Assembly (NCBI RefSeq): GCF_022376445.1
Contig: NW_025955104.1
Coordinates: 1 to 64,000 of the forward strand
Direction of reading: 5' to 3'
Source of the DNA: Fomitopsis serialis
Lineage: Eukaryota > Basidiomycota > Agaricomycetes > Polyporales > Fomitopsidaceae
Length of the DNA: 64,000 bases
Positions 51,932-64,000 of the stretch are shown here, piece after piece. The notes under the pieces were generated by a model. That model did no database searches. It saw only the letters and a program-made list of their open reading frames with translations, and had not been told where the DNA came from. The translations under genes were made by a program, and so were the position numbers. How positions within the stretch are numbered: position 1 is the first letter of the stretch; each line of letters begins with the position of its first letter.

Positions 51932-53394
51932 CTATGACCCGTGCTGCATTCCATGAAGAGGATCCAGCTTCAACAGCTTCACTTGAGGCAATGAGTCGTG
52001 CTGGTCATCCGCAACCATGTCCTCGGGCTCCCGTGCGATATCGGGCACGTTCACCACGATGGATGTGAGCATGTGTGACGTGTGTTGCGAGGCAAACCGC
52101 AGCTCGTCTGTGGTGTTTTCGGTTCGCCTTTCGGCTACGCCCTGCGGGAAGGCCAGGCGGGCTTGAACGATGATGAGCCCGAACGTGAGCCCCGCGATAG
52201 CAGGCGAACAGTCGCGCGCCACGAAACGCGCGTTGCTCCGAGTCTCGTAGGACACACAGTAAAAGACAGCCCATCCTCTGTCGAACTGTTGTCTGCATGA
52301 ACTACCTCATCCGTCGAGGGTACGCACGTGTAGATGCTTGCGCTCTCAATGAAGATGACGAGGGCCTTCTGTTTGCGGGTCAAGTGAATCAGCCGGCGGG
52401 TGCGACCACTAGTACACTGCTTCTCACCGTGATGACACTGGTGGCGGCAGGTTGGAGGCCAGCTTTGATGAGATTACATTCTGAGACAACAAGTCTGCCT
52501 GCGATGAGTGCTGTTGTGATAGCGAACGGGTTCAGTGTAGGTGTAACACAGGGAATGAGCGGTCGACTGAACTCATACAATATATGTCGAGACTAAGAGA
52601 CGAGGTCAGTCGTCGGAATAAACTTTAGAAATTTAGACCTCCACGTGCAGTACTTACCAGAGGTGACTGGCGAAAGCAGCCGAGAGCCACTTCCATTGTG
52701 AGGACTCTGGTTCACTGGAAGCATTTCGCAGTTGTGCCGTCTCGTAAGCGGCATACACGCTGGATCCTACTTCACGAGTCAGTAATGCGCCGAAGGTCCA
52801 CAGTGTCTTGAGCCTCACCAATTGTGGCAAGTAGAGCACATATTGGAATGACGATGGTAGCCCTACGGAAGGCCCAGATGATCCAGAGACGGTACACCTT
52901 TCAGAAGCAAAGGATGTCAGTGCCGATTACCGCCATACGCGAGATACGCGACAAGACGACTTACACAGACAGCATCGGTTATGATGATGCAGAAAAGCAT
53001 GAGTATGGCGTTCGCTACTATGAATGTTCTGTCGAAATAGTCGTCGAGATACTCCTCGGGCGCTGAGCCTCCCTTGTACGTCACCACCGCTTGGAACAAG
53101 TGTACAACATCAATGATCCAATGCTGTTGAGTGCGAGCTTTGCATCAGCCACGCAATATTACTGCGAACGGCACAAATTTACAGCAGTTGTACCCACTAG
53201 CAGACAGAGTCCTGCCATGATCAAAGGGATTTCTTGCGCAAATGAGGGCTGTCTGGTTGTTATCCTTCCGGCGCGTGTGCGGTTTTGATCCCAGAGCAAC
53301 CATATCGAGGTTGTGCATATAAGAAGGAATGGACCATATAATAGGGTTTCGATGATCGCACTTGTGAGTGTGGGGGGAGGTTCCTCGATGAACT
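51932..53394 (-). CDS. Multi-pass membrane protein, copy e (start codon out of frame)
   Basis: Same family as copies a, b and d. Exons 2-8 are clean: 53123-52965, 52897-52819, 52766-52658, 52592-52579, 52510-52428, 52368-52328, 52277-51932, with landmarks HWIIDVVHLF, VYRLWIIWA, VIFIESASIYT and AGLTFGLIIVQARL. Exon 1 (ending 53183) encodes the first membrane segment (TSAIIETLLYG), but its frame has no ATG before an upstream stop. An ATG at about 53395 lies one frame off, separated by a run of six C. One base more in that run would bring it into frame. So either the assembly miscounts the run or the copy is a young pseudogene. Exon 5 is just 14 nt. Confidence 0.75.
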
Positions 53395-54341
53395 CATCGA
53401 GATGGCGTGTTGAGTGAGGTCGTGCTCAAATGGTGTCAGCAGGGAGCAAAAACGCGCTGCATGCCCCCTTTATGTATCCGACTGACAGAAAGATTAGTTC
53501 GCAGTGCATGATATTATTGACATCGGATACTAGGATAGATCGTTGCATCTAGGCTTACCTGACACGAGAAGCACTGCAGAGGCAGAGTAGTCACTTGATG
53601 AGCGCCTGAGCCGTCACACACTTAGCACATGTGTGATAAATTATAATCACCGTGAATTGCACGTGTATAAAAATACATACCTATCTGGTCACTGCGCACG
53701 GGAGACAGGTTGAAAATGCAAGAAGACGCACTACTTGGATGATCATGTCGAATAAGAGGTATATCGTCGGAGATACTGCGATAGCCTCAAGAAAGGATGA
53801 CCTAGATCCAGTGCATCAATCACTACTAGTAAAGACGAGGTAATGAGCTTGGATAGTTTGAGCAGAGGGCAACATGATCAGCGTACTCACAGTGACCGCT
53901 TGTGCAGGGACGATGGGAGACGAGCAACGCACTGTTACAGCCTTAAGAAAACACCGGTGAAGGCACAACGAGAAGAACCGGACAACCTTATTTTTCGTCT
54001 GTGCGCACAGCGAGGCTGCAGCGCACCACGTGCACGGCGAAGACAGCCCGATATGCCTCCACAGAAAGCAACGAGTCGCTTCCAATTAATGCAAATTAGA
54101 GGTATACCCTGGGCTTGTATCACTTGGAAAATCGATGGAACTCACCAACCTAGCCGCGAAGCGTCAGAGGGCGTCAGAGGTACTGCATCGACGCATTTGC
54201 GACGCACCACTCGTCGCCAGAAACGTGAGAGTAGGGAAGACTCATGTCAATGTGCAACGCAGAAATGCTTCAGACTCTCGGGATCACATTCCGTCCCACC
54301 TACGTCTATACCTATATCCTTCTCGCTATACCTAAGTAGAA
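53395..54341. other. Spacer between copy e and OYE2
   Basis: No gene recognised. Short open frames on both strands overlap without splice support. Confidence 0.4.
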
Positions 54342-55999
54342 TCACAGTCTAGCGTTGGGGTCATCCGAGAAGGGGTAGTCGATGTAACCATGCGGCTCCT
54401 CCGGCACATAGTATAAGTCGCGGCTGCCCTTCGCAATAGGGAGGTCCTTCGCAAGCCGCAGGGGTAGGTCGGGCTACAACATAGACTGAGCGAATATTCT
54501 CGCGAACTCAAAGAGAAGACACCGACGTTGGGTATGAACAAGCGGCCGAACGCAATAAGGTCGCCATACTTGTCTGCATCCTCGAAAGCCGTCTCGCGCG
54601 TGTAGTTGCCTGCAGCGATGTACGGGCGCGGCTTCCAGATATCACGCAGGAAGACGTTACTCTGCAAGTGGCAAGTCAGCTTATAGGGATGGTTAGCGGC
54701 ATGGTCCATGAACTGACCTCGCCCGGTTGCACGTCCCGGTCGAGGTCCCCGTGCGCGCGCGGCTCTACGACGTGGATGTATGCGAGGTCCGGGTGCCGTT
54801 TGGCGAGCTCAGACACAAGATACCCAAAGGTCGGCTTGGGATCATCCATTAGCATATCTGACGGGAAAGATGTGTACTCAATGCGTATGTGCAGTGTCCC
54901 TAGTATATGCGCGTTGACGTACCTCCAAATTGGCCCCATGGACTGAAACGGATAGCGGTCTTGTCCGCCCCAATCGCGCTCGCGATGGCATCGACCACCT
55001 CGAGCGCAAACCTGCAGCGATTCTCGATCGAGCCGCCATACTCGTCCGTCCGGTTGTTCGACACGTCCTGCGTAAATTGGTCGACTAGGTATCCGTTGGC
55101 ACCGTGGACCTCAACCCCATCGAAGCCCGCGCGCACGGCACAACGAGCAGCATCGCGATACATGCCTATGTACTCTTTGATCTCTAGCGGGCCGGTCAGT
55201 TTCATGAATGCGGCGAGAAAGGGCGGGAGCCATTCACCAGGAATAGTCAAGGGCCTTGGGGTGCGTGGTTCACGCATTAGACGCTTGTCCCCGGAACTGA
55301 CGTATGGGAGGCCTTCTCTGTCCAGGACTTCTGGGATTGCTCCGCGTCCAAGCGCCCAGAGTTGGCAGAATATACGCGACCCTTTTTCGTGGACCACGTC
55401 GGTGATCTAAATGGGATACGACGGCGTGGTTAGAGCAAAGCCCTTTCACAGAAGATATTGACAGACAATGAAAATGAAAATGAAAGTGGTGGTTTCCCCA
55501 GGCTGATCCATACTTCAACGACTCTGTCGTCACAGCGCCTCCCCATGATGAATTGAAGTCAATAGCGGACACTTTGACTACCTGACTATCGTTCACTGGT
55601 TGCTGCCACGGCGCACTGGCATGACTAAACCAAGAAACTGACGGCTATCACCTATCTTCAGATGGACCCGGATGCACGCGACGTGGGGGGACGCGGCAAC
55701 ATTGTTCTAAGACGTCGAAAAATACTCACCGACTTCCATCCAGCCACCTGCTCGTCATTCCATATTCCCGGAACGTTGTCGAATCCTCCCGCCTTCGGCG
55801 AGATGAATGCCGCTTCCGAGATCAGCAGAGTTCCTGGCATGATCGCACGTTGGCTATAGTAGGTGACCGCAAGGTCGCCATGGACGTGTGCCTTGTTTGC
55901 ACGGTACCGCGTGAGGGGGGCCATGACGACTCGGTGCCCAAGCCAGTGCTGTCCAACCTTCACAGGCTGGAAGAGCTTGGGGACAGCGGGCTGAGACAT
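54342..55999 (-). CDS. Old yellow enzyme, copy 2
   Basis: 368 residues, six exons of 270, 169, 261, 140, 135 and 132 nt (55999-55730, 55406-55238, 55183-54923, 54857-54718, 54661-54527, 54473-54342). The first five lengths equal those of OYE1 and all equal those of OYE3. PLTRYRAN, FCQLWALGR, HGANGY (His173, Asn176, Tyr178), EYGGS and IAFGRLFIPN are intact, so it should be an active FMN-dependent ene-reductase. Intron 1 is 323 b, against 61 b in OYE1 and 121 b in OYE3, and carries a short TGAAAA-type repeat near 55470. The fifth intron uses the unusual donor GTCGGT, shared with OYE3. Tandem with OYE3, same strand. Confidence 0.95.
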
Positions 56000-58090
56000 A
56001 ATTCTATGGGGTGCTCTGGGCTTCGGAGGTGTTAGATTCGGGGGAAGGATTATTCAGTCGAAGGCTGCATGCCGGCGTGCACATATCGTCCGCCGATAGC
56101 GCATAACTTGACGGCGCTGCTCGTTCCACATTCGCTGAGTAAGAGCGTGGAGCCTGTAAGGACACGGGTTATGGCTATTGAATAGAATCACGATGACTTA
56201 TCTGCGGAGAAAGTCCATCTGACCGGAACCAGTCATAGGCACTTACGTTCGTCAACTCCAGGCCGCACCTGTGTTCCTGCGCTTAGTCTTTGTGGTATCA
56301 GTAAAAGTACTGACGATAGTGGTGGCACTTACTGTAAGTAATGGAGCCAAGGCTCTTTCGAATGGCTCCAAGATGGCTTCGGTTGACAGTGGACAAGCTC
56401 CTTGTGCAGCCCAGGTAGAGTGAAGTCCAGTTCCTGCTGCGCGCCTGGCCTGGACATCATCAGTAGCACCGGCGGGAAAGGACCTCCCACGGCGTACGCC
56501 AATAATCGCGGAAGTCCACGGGCTGGGCCTCCATGAACGGATGGACTCAAGGCGCGCACGCGGTGGGGCTTCCCACCTGTGGAGGATACTCATCTCAGGG
56601 GCGGTTCACTATATCACCTGGAGCCTCTACCCCCAGCGAGTGACAGAACACGCGGAAGACCCTACCTAGACATAACTCCTTCGCGATCACAGACTGTCCT
56701 TGTCCGCGGCCGCTTTCAACAGCTGCCTGACGCTGGATGTCATAATGACGCGCAAAGAACACAGGAGACAGCGCTCAGACGAGATGTAGTAACATACTTA
56801 CTTGCGACCTGGACCGGAGTTCTTCATGAGGGTTGGCCCTTCGCATGACTTGGACGGCGGTTTGTGGGTTTTGAGTGGGCGTTGTACAAGTGATATGTAT
56901 TGCCGTGGATCATGGTCCAGGCTGATGAGTCCCACACTACTTGAGAAGTCGTGTCTGAGCTGCATTTGTGTCCCACCGTGCACAGATGGGCGAACCTACT
57001 TGCTCGCTAGGTCCAAATCGCCAGGGCCAACCAATTGTCACTTGCGCACAGAGCCCTCCAGAGTTGTAACAGAGTCCAGTACTTCATCCAGTCTGATAGG
57101 ACAGGCTGTGGCCGGTGGCAAGGCGGTGACCAGCTGTGATTTGATTGTGAGAGGACGCGAGGCCTGAAGTCGATTGGCGCGTCATCGGCCGGGACCTTCC
57201 AGGAGCCTCTCTACCTCCTGCTCTCCATGCCGCAGCGCGCCTTGCGTATCAGTTCTCCGACTCCAAGCGCACGTCACCAGCGAAGACCAGAATGAGCCTC
57301 AACAGCGCGCCTTGCTGAGCAGACTGTCGTTCCCACTCCATTGTCTCCTTGTTGATGCACTGCATGTCGATGAATGCACGTCACAAACCAAGTCACTGGA
57401 GCGTACGTGCCATATGTAGTACACGAGTTGGTCATTCGCAGATAACGGTGAGAGGCAACACCATGACTTACCACTGACATGCCTATTAAGAGGAACAGCG
57501 TTGGAAATACTGGTTCCTCCGAGAACGCCATGAACGATAGCATCAGAGAAGGATGTCATCGATTCATCAGACTGCTAGAAAGAAAGTAGGAGCGCGTACC
57601 AGCGAGGACGGCGTCAAATAGACACATTGTGCCTGTGGGTGCGAGCGGAAGTGACGTGACACAGCAACATGACGTTTCAAAGAGGAGACGCACCAGAGTG
57701 AGAAGGCGATGTACAGAAGTAGATTTCGCTGTCCGCCTTCAAGCTTCATGCACGAGTGCCTTGAGCACTGGCCAAACACATAATTGCAGAATATTCAATG
57801 CAACGTGCTTTCGCGGAAGCTACCGAGTGCTTTGCGCTTGACGCGAACCCTTGCATCGGATTCGCGGCGTAGCAGTCAGAAGGGTTGCTCTGGCGCGTAT
57901 GTGACGCGCCGTGATAGGGTTGAGAGGATAAGGGTCCCAGACGTTCGGCGGAATCCTAGCGCTGCGCTGGTATCGGTACAACCGCGGAAGTATGCGGTTT
58001 CCTTGTCGAGGTGCAAGAAAGCCCTTATTCTGAGTAGTTCCTGTTTCGTATACATCTATTTCCACAGCCGTATGTCTATACCTAGGTAGA
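56000..58090. other. 2.1 kb between OYE2 and OYE3
   Basis: Minus-strand frames at about 56250-56600, 56640-56770 and 56800-56990 look weakly coding but are interrupted, and I could not join or name them. They may be remains of a gene once between the tandem copies. Confidence 0.35.
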
Positions 58091-59547
<1,457 letters not shown>

Positions 59548-60091
59548 AGCGCTATGGGACCCTCTGCGTCTCGAAGGTGGTGGTTCGGAAAGAAAGTAGT
59601 TGGGTCGAAGGGCGCATGCCTCTGTCAGCCTCTGTACACATGGTGCTGCTCAATGCACATCCGCTGAGTAAGTGTAGCCTACGCCCTACTTACTTATTAG
59701 TATAATAATACTCCTCCGGACACGGCACGACGACTTACATATCTTCGGATGAGGTTCTACCGGTGCCAGTTTGGTCCCAGTCACTCTAATTATTAGATAC
59801 TCACATCTACCGCGCCTGAGTCGCCGATCAACGTGTTCTTATGTCTGGCATTGGCTCATCGATACCAGTACTGAGCGATAGAGTGGTCATCAAGCACGGA
59901 GTGAGCGATGTGATTGACTTAGGACAGAGGAAACGGGACGATTTCAGTCTTTCACAACGGTGTTGGCATCCACGTGGGAACACGCTCGTGACTATGTGAC
60001 TCGAAGTGTGACAGGACGCGTTTTGGACGCGTCGCTGACCCAGGTCGCTTGTTCCACCTACCCGTCTACCATCTACTTATGTTGTACGGGA
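59548..60091. promoter_or_regulatory. Divergent promoter region of OYE3 and RAD17
   Basis: 0.54 kb between two start codons pointing apart. It contains an A/T-rich stretch (about 59690-59715). No gene. Confidence 0.4.
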
Positions 60092-62878
60092 ATGTCGCAG
60101 AAATCATTGAAGTTGCAGAAACGTTCTCAGCAAACGGCAGCCCTCCGTAGTACCTTACGCCTGGATGCTCCAGTGTCAAGCGGTCCGCCGCCAGCGAAGA
60201 AACAGAAGACCAGGACGGTCTCATCGGTGTGTATAGTTGTTCAGAGCGCCTGCGATCATGTTGAAGATAATGATTGCTTCAGCATATAGATTACTAGGCC
60301 GCCAGTCTTTGACCTGACTAGCAGCCAACCAGATGCCTCACAAGACAGGGCCGCGACAAAGAACAAAGGCAAAGGAAAGGCGAGATTGGACGTGATTTTG
60401 CATAATAAGTCCACTGTATGCGGTTCTGGTGAGTAGAAGCGGTCATCCATCGGTCATGACTAACCAGCCATCGACTGCCGGTAAGACGACCGTTTGTGGG
60501 TGGACCGATACGAACCCACCACTGAGGTGAATCAGCGCCGTCCACTCGATTATGCATACGCAGCGTATGAACGCACGCTGATCCTTGACATAGGACGAAC
60601 TAGCCGTCAACAAGCGGAAAATACAAGACACTCGCCAATGGCTCCTAGAAGCCCTCAACGGCGGACCTGCTGGAAAGCTCACCAAGTATCGCGTACGCAT
60701 TCTCAAGCTACACTCCACACATCTACTCAGCTACCACCCTGGTATATTACAGCGCATCTTGGCCCTGACGGGTCCGGCAGGCACAGGCAAGACCGCGACA
60801 TTGCGCGTCCTGTCGCGAGAGCTTGGTTTTGAGATCATCGAGTGGCGAAATAGCATGGACGAGCGATTCACGCGCGAAGACTCCGACGACGCTGAATACA
60901 ATATCGATGGCGACTGGGAACCATACGAGGGCCTCTCCGATAAGTTCCGCAACTTCCTCGCACGCGCATCGAGTTGCCGCTCTGTGTTCAGTGCGCCGGC
61001 GTCCAGCATTCCGCCCACGTCGTCACAAGCACAGTCACAACCTCTATCACAGCTGCAGTCGCGTTCGAAGTCATTCACACAAAGCCAAAGCCAGCCACGC
61101 TCGTTCGTGCCCATATCTGCGTCCCAGTCCTTCACAACATCCATCCCTCCTGCGAGGCCCGCCCCACAAGGGAGGCGAGTCATTCTCCTCGAGGACCTCC
61201 CCAATATTCTGCATCCTGGCACACAATCCGCCTTCCACGTAGCACTCGACGCATTCGTCGCGCTGCCGGATACGGGCTCGGCGCCGCTTGTGCTAATCGT
61301 CAGCGATGCGGGGCTGCGCGGAGAGGACACTGGCGCAGATGGTACTGGCGGGAGCACGACCTGGAGGCGCACAAAGGAGGCTGTGGACATCCGGAGTGTG
61401 CTGCCGCCGCACCTATTGAGCTCCCCATATGTCACGCAGATTGGGTAAGCTGTGCTCCATGCGGGCCGTTGCAAGGTTATACTGACGTCTGTTCTCTAAC
61501 CCCGGCGAATACAGCTTCCGCCCAATCGCGCCTACCTATCTTCGCCCCGCGCTGCAGTCCCTTCTCAACAAGCACTTCACTGGAGGCGGGAGCCCAATCT
61601 CCAAGGACGTCCTAAACCTCATTGTCGACTCGGCAAACGGCGACATCCGCAGTGCGATCATGGCGCTGCAATTCGCTTGTAGCGCAAGCGGTAGCTCGAC
61701 AGGAAAGAAGAAGAAAGGCGGGGACGCGGGTGCCAGGGCAGTGATAGAGTCGGTGACGCGGCGGGAGCAGAGCCTCATGCTGTTCCACTTGTTGGGCAAG
61801 CTATTCTATAACAAGCGTGAGTGCTGCACTGCATCGAAGGTGGAACGGGATGGCAAGGGCTCATGCCATGGACGTAGGGAAGGGCGATCCGCCAAATCCG
61901 AATGCATCTGCGAAGGACCTCCAGCGCGACCGCGATATCGACTCGAAATTGAAGAAACAACCACCGTTGCCCACCCACCTCAAAGAGCACGCACGGCGGA
62001 CGTCAAGAGTAGACGTCGAGGTACGTGCTCGACCCTGTTGTCCTACCAACGTTGATCCGACTACGTGGTATGTAGATGTTGTACGCAGACTCGCCGATCG
62101 ACGCGTCCCTCCTGTCCCTCTACGTACACCAGAACTACACGCAATACTCCAACGACCTCAGCGAGTGCGACACGCTCGCAGATTGGCTGAGCTGGATCGA
62201 CGCGAACGGGGCGGAGAGTGTGGGTACTTTCATCCTTTCTCCACTGTGGTAGTGCTCATGAGACCATATCTTCAGTGGCACCAAGCGAACCCTCATCGCT
62301 TCCACCTCCTCGCACTCAGCACCCTACATTCTCTGCCTTCCCCTGTGCAGCGTCGGAATCAGAAGTCGTACAAGCCCGTGTTCTTCGAGACGCTGCAGCG
62401 CGAGCGGGACGCAGAGGATGGGCTGCGGGATGTACAAGACTGGCTCCTGCGTGTATGTCATTTATTTTCGTGTCAGAAATGCGCTCGGAGTGCTCACGCT
62501 GCGGACTATGCTTTAGGACGCGGAGTTGGGTGCTGGGGCTTGGAGCAGACGAAACATCGCGCTCGAAATCGGAGGTGTCCTGAAGGCGAGAGATCTCGCT
62601 GGTACGCTTCTCCCGTTTTCTCTTCCACGTCATCGTTAACAGCTTTTCGCACAGGTCGCCGTCCAAATTCTGCTCCGCCCACCCACCGGATGTTCTCGAG
62701 GCTTGAGTTCAGTCAGGGCTCCGCCGGTCCTGTGCAGCTGTCGGAGGAGGGAGGCGATACTCCGGAGGACGACCCTGACGTGGACGAGGGACCAGTCTCT
62801 GGGACCCGAGTTGCAGAGGCCGAAGAAGAGTCGCGGGCGCATGGATGGCTTGAGGACGACGATATCGAGGAGTTCTAG
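60092..62878 (+). CDS. RAD17: Checkpoint clamp loader RAD17 (yeast Rad24)
   Basis: Nuclear AAA+ protein that with RFC2-5 loads the 9-1-1 clamp at damaged DNA; 726 residues. Eleven exons: 60092-60226, 60290-60428, 60486-60526, 60594-60692, 60753-61444, 61515-61816, 61878-62020, 62076-62219, 62276-62452, 62517-62601, 62655-62878. A basic N-terminus (PPPAKKQKTR, likely nuclear signal) is followed by LWVDRYEPTTEDELAV, the conserved entry motif. Walker A GPAGTGKT is at 145-152, then FEIIEWRNS. RRVILLEDLPN stands at the Walker B position, then FRPIAPTYLRPALQSLLNKHF, and a long acidic C-terminus ending DDDIEEF. A Ser/Gln-rich insert (about 205-270) lies inside the ATPase domain. It is a conserved single-copy gene next to the accessory region. 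Confidence 0.95.
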
Positions 62879-63530
62879 GTCGATGATGCCCGTTGTAACA
62901 CTACGCTCTATGGTGCTGTGGTTCATCTTTCTACGATCCTAATGCTATTGAGATCTTGGCGTTCGTGCACCCACCTGGACATCAGTCACGCCGGTACATG
63001 GCTCAGGCCTTACTGCCAGCCATCCGACGTCCTTCAGGCCATGTTTTCCAACATCTGGCCGTGCTTCGTCTTCACCACCGCGCTCGCATCCGGTTCGGGC
63101 GGAGCCTGAGGGAGTGCGGCGCGTCGTGCGGAACCCTCCGGGCTCGACGACGCATGGCGGGAAAAGGCACTTGTCTTGATGTGTCAGCTAGGATTGAGTA
63201 GTGCCTCGGTAAAAGCAGAGTCAAACCCACTGCGCCGCACCTGGAGGGTCCTTGCATGAGACCACTTGCATAGGCAGAACCCCACGCCACAGACGCGTCG
63301 CGACGCGTCAAGGGTGCACGTGGCCGGCGGGGCTTGCTATCGTCATGCTCGCACATCCCGATCAACGACGTTCGCAGGACGCCTCTGAGTCTTAGTCACT
63401 GTCCGAATGGCTCAGCCACTTCTCACCGTATCTCTCTCTCCGCATCCTCCTCGACGCAGTCGCGCGGCGAGGATCATTGCAGCAGTACACCGCAGCTCAC
63501 AACCGCATTGAAAGAACTCAGTACACAACG
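62879..63530. other. Spacer upstream of the 3-hydroxyanthranilate dioxygenase gene
   Basis: 0.65 kb after the RAD17 stop. A CT-rich run near 63425-63455 precedes the next start, as in many fungal promoters. No gene. Confidence 0.4.
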
Positions 63531-64000
63531 ATGCCGATCGCACCGCCAATCAACTTCCCCAAGTGGCTCGCGGAGAACGGGCACCTGCTCAAGCCGCCGG
63601 TGAACAACTTCTGCTTGTACTCGGGCAAGGACTACGTGATCATGGTCGTCGGCGGGCCCAACGAGCGCAACGACTACCACGTCAACGAGACCGAGGTGCG
63701 TGCGCCGCAGGCCATCACACGAGCTGGGGTCGGCGCTGACCCGGCGACGTAGGAGTGGTTCTACCAGCACAAGGGCGGGATGCTCCTGCGCGTGGTGGAC
63801 GACGGCGAGTTTAGGGACATCAGGATTGAGGAGGGCGAGATGTTCCTGCTTCCGGGTGCGTCCCTCTGCGCGCGATGAGCAGGAGTTCCGTCCGCTGACG
63901 GCTGTATGCGGCAGCGAACACCCCGCACAACCCCGTGCGCTTCGCGAACACCATCGGGCTCGTCGTCGAGCGCGTGCGCCCGGCCGACGCGACTGGTGAG
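63531..64000 (+). CDS. BNA1: 3-hydroxyanthranilate 3,4-dioxygenase, 5' part (cut by window edge)
   Basis: Iron cupin enzyme of the kynurenine route from tryptophan to NAD; cytosolic. Exons 63531-63695, 63753-63855 and 63915 to beyond the edge join in phase. The start [20 protein letters not shown] is typical of fungal members. Iron ligands are visible: His50 (RNDYH), Glu56 (first residue after intron 1) and His94 (ANTPHNP). About 117 of some 170-180 residues are in the window. No damage seen. The symbol is that of the yeast orthologue. Confidence 0.94.

Overview
The window is nuclear DNA of a filamentous basidiomycete, most likely a wood-decay agaricomycete of the Polyporales type. Genes have many short introns (mostly 50-65 b) with GTRNGY donors and CTRAY-type branch sites. 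The recognisable products include a secreted copper radical oxidase, a GH95 fucosidase, an SKN1/KRE6 glucan protein and a DUF6535 protein. Gene models below were built by joining exons by eye. In all of them except the broken ones, the exon phases close exactly from start to stop.

Left part (1-13.3 kb): a glyoxal-oxidase-type copper radical oxidase runs off the left edge with a broken frame. It is followed by a small unknown gene (called X here), a decayed LanC-like gene, an old yellow enzyme (OYE) and a multi-pass membrane protein. Centre (14-38.5 kb): a large family 2 glycosyltransferase and an SKN1/KRE6 gene are transcribed away from each other across a 5 kb gap with no clear gene. Then come a 5.5 kb gene-poor stretch, a GNAT acetyltransferase and a 19-exon GH95 gene. 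Right part (39.5-64 kb): a second membrane protein of the same family, a DUF6535 gene, an intact LanC-like gene, a decayed copy of X, two more membrane-protein copies, two tandem OYE genes, the checkpoint clamp loader RAD17 and the start of a 3-hydroxyanthranilate dioxygenase gene.

The most striking structure is an inverted duplication of about 3.3 kb (about 4.76-8.03 kb and 45.45-48.93 kb) carrying the pair X + LanC-like. Decay is reciprocal. The left arm keeps X and has lost LanC-like; the right arm keeps LanC-like and has a stop in X, so one good copy of each survives on opposite arms about 40 kb apart. OYE (three copies) and the membrane-protein family (four copies) are spread over the same two flanks, also in opposite orientations. 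The region therefore looks like a repeatedly duplicated and rearranged accessory segment around a conserved core of cell-wall genes.

Two GH95 exons appear to be only 6 nt long. The glycosyltransferase gene has a 1.1 kb intron. An SKN1/KRE6 intron holds a degenerate tandem repeat. No tRNA, rRNA, CRISPR array or intact transposon was recognised.
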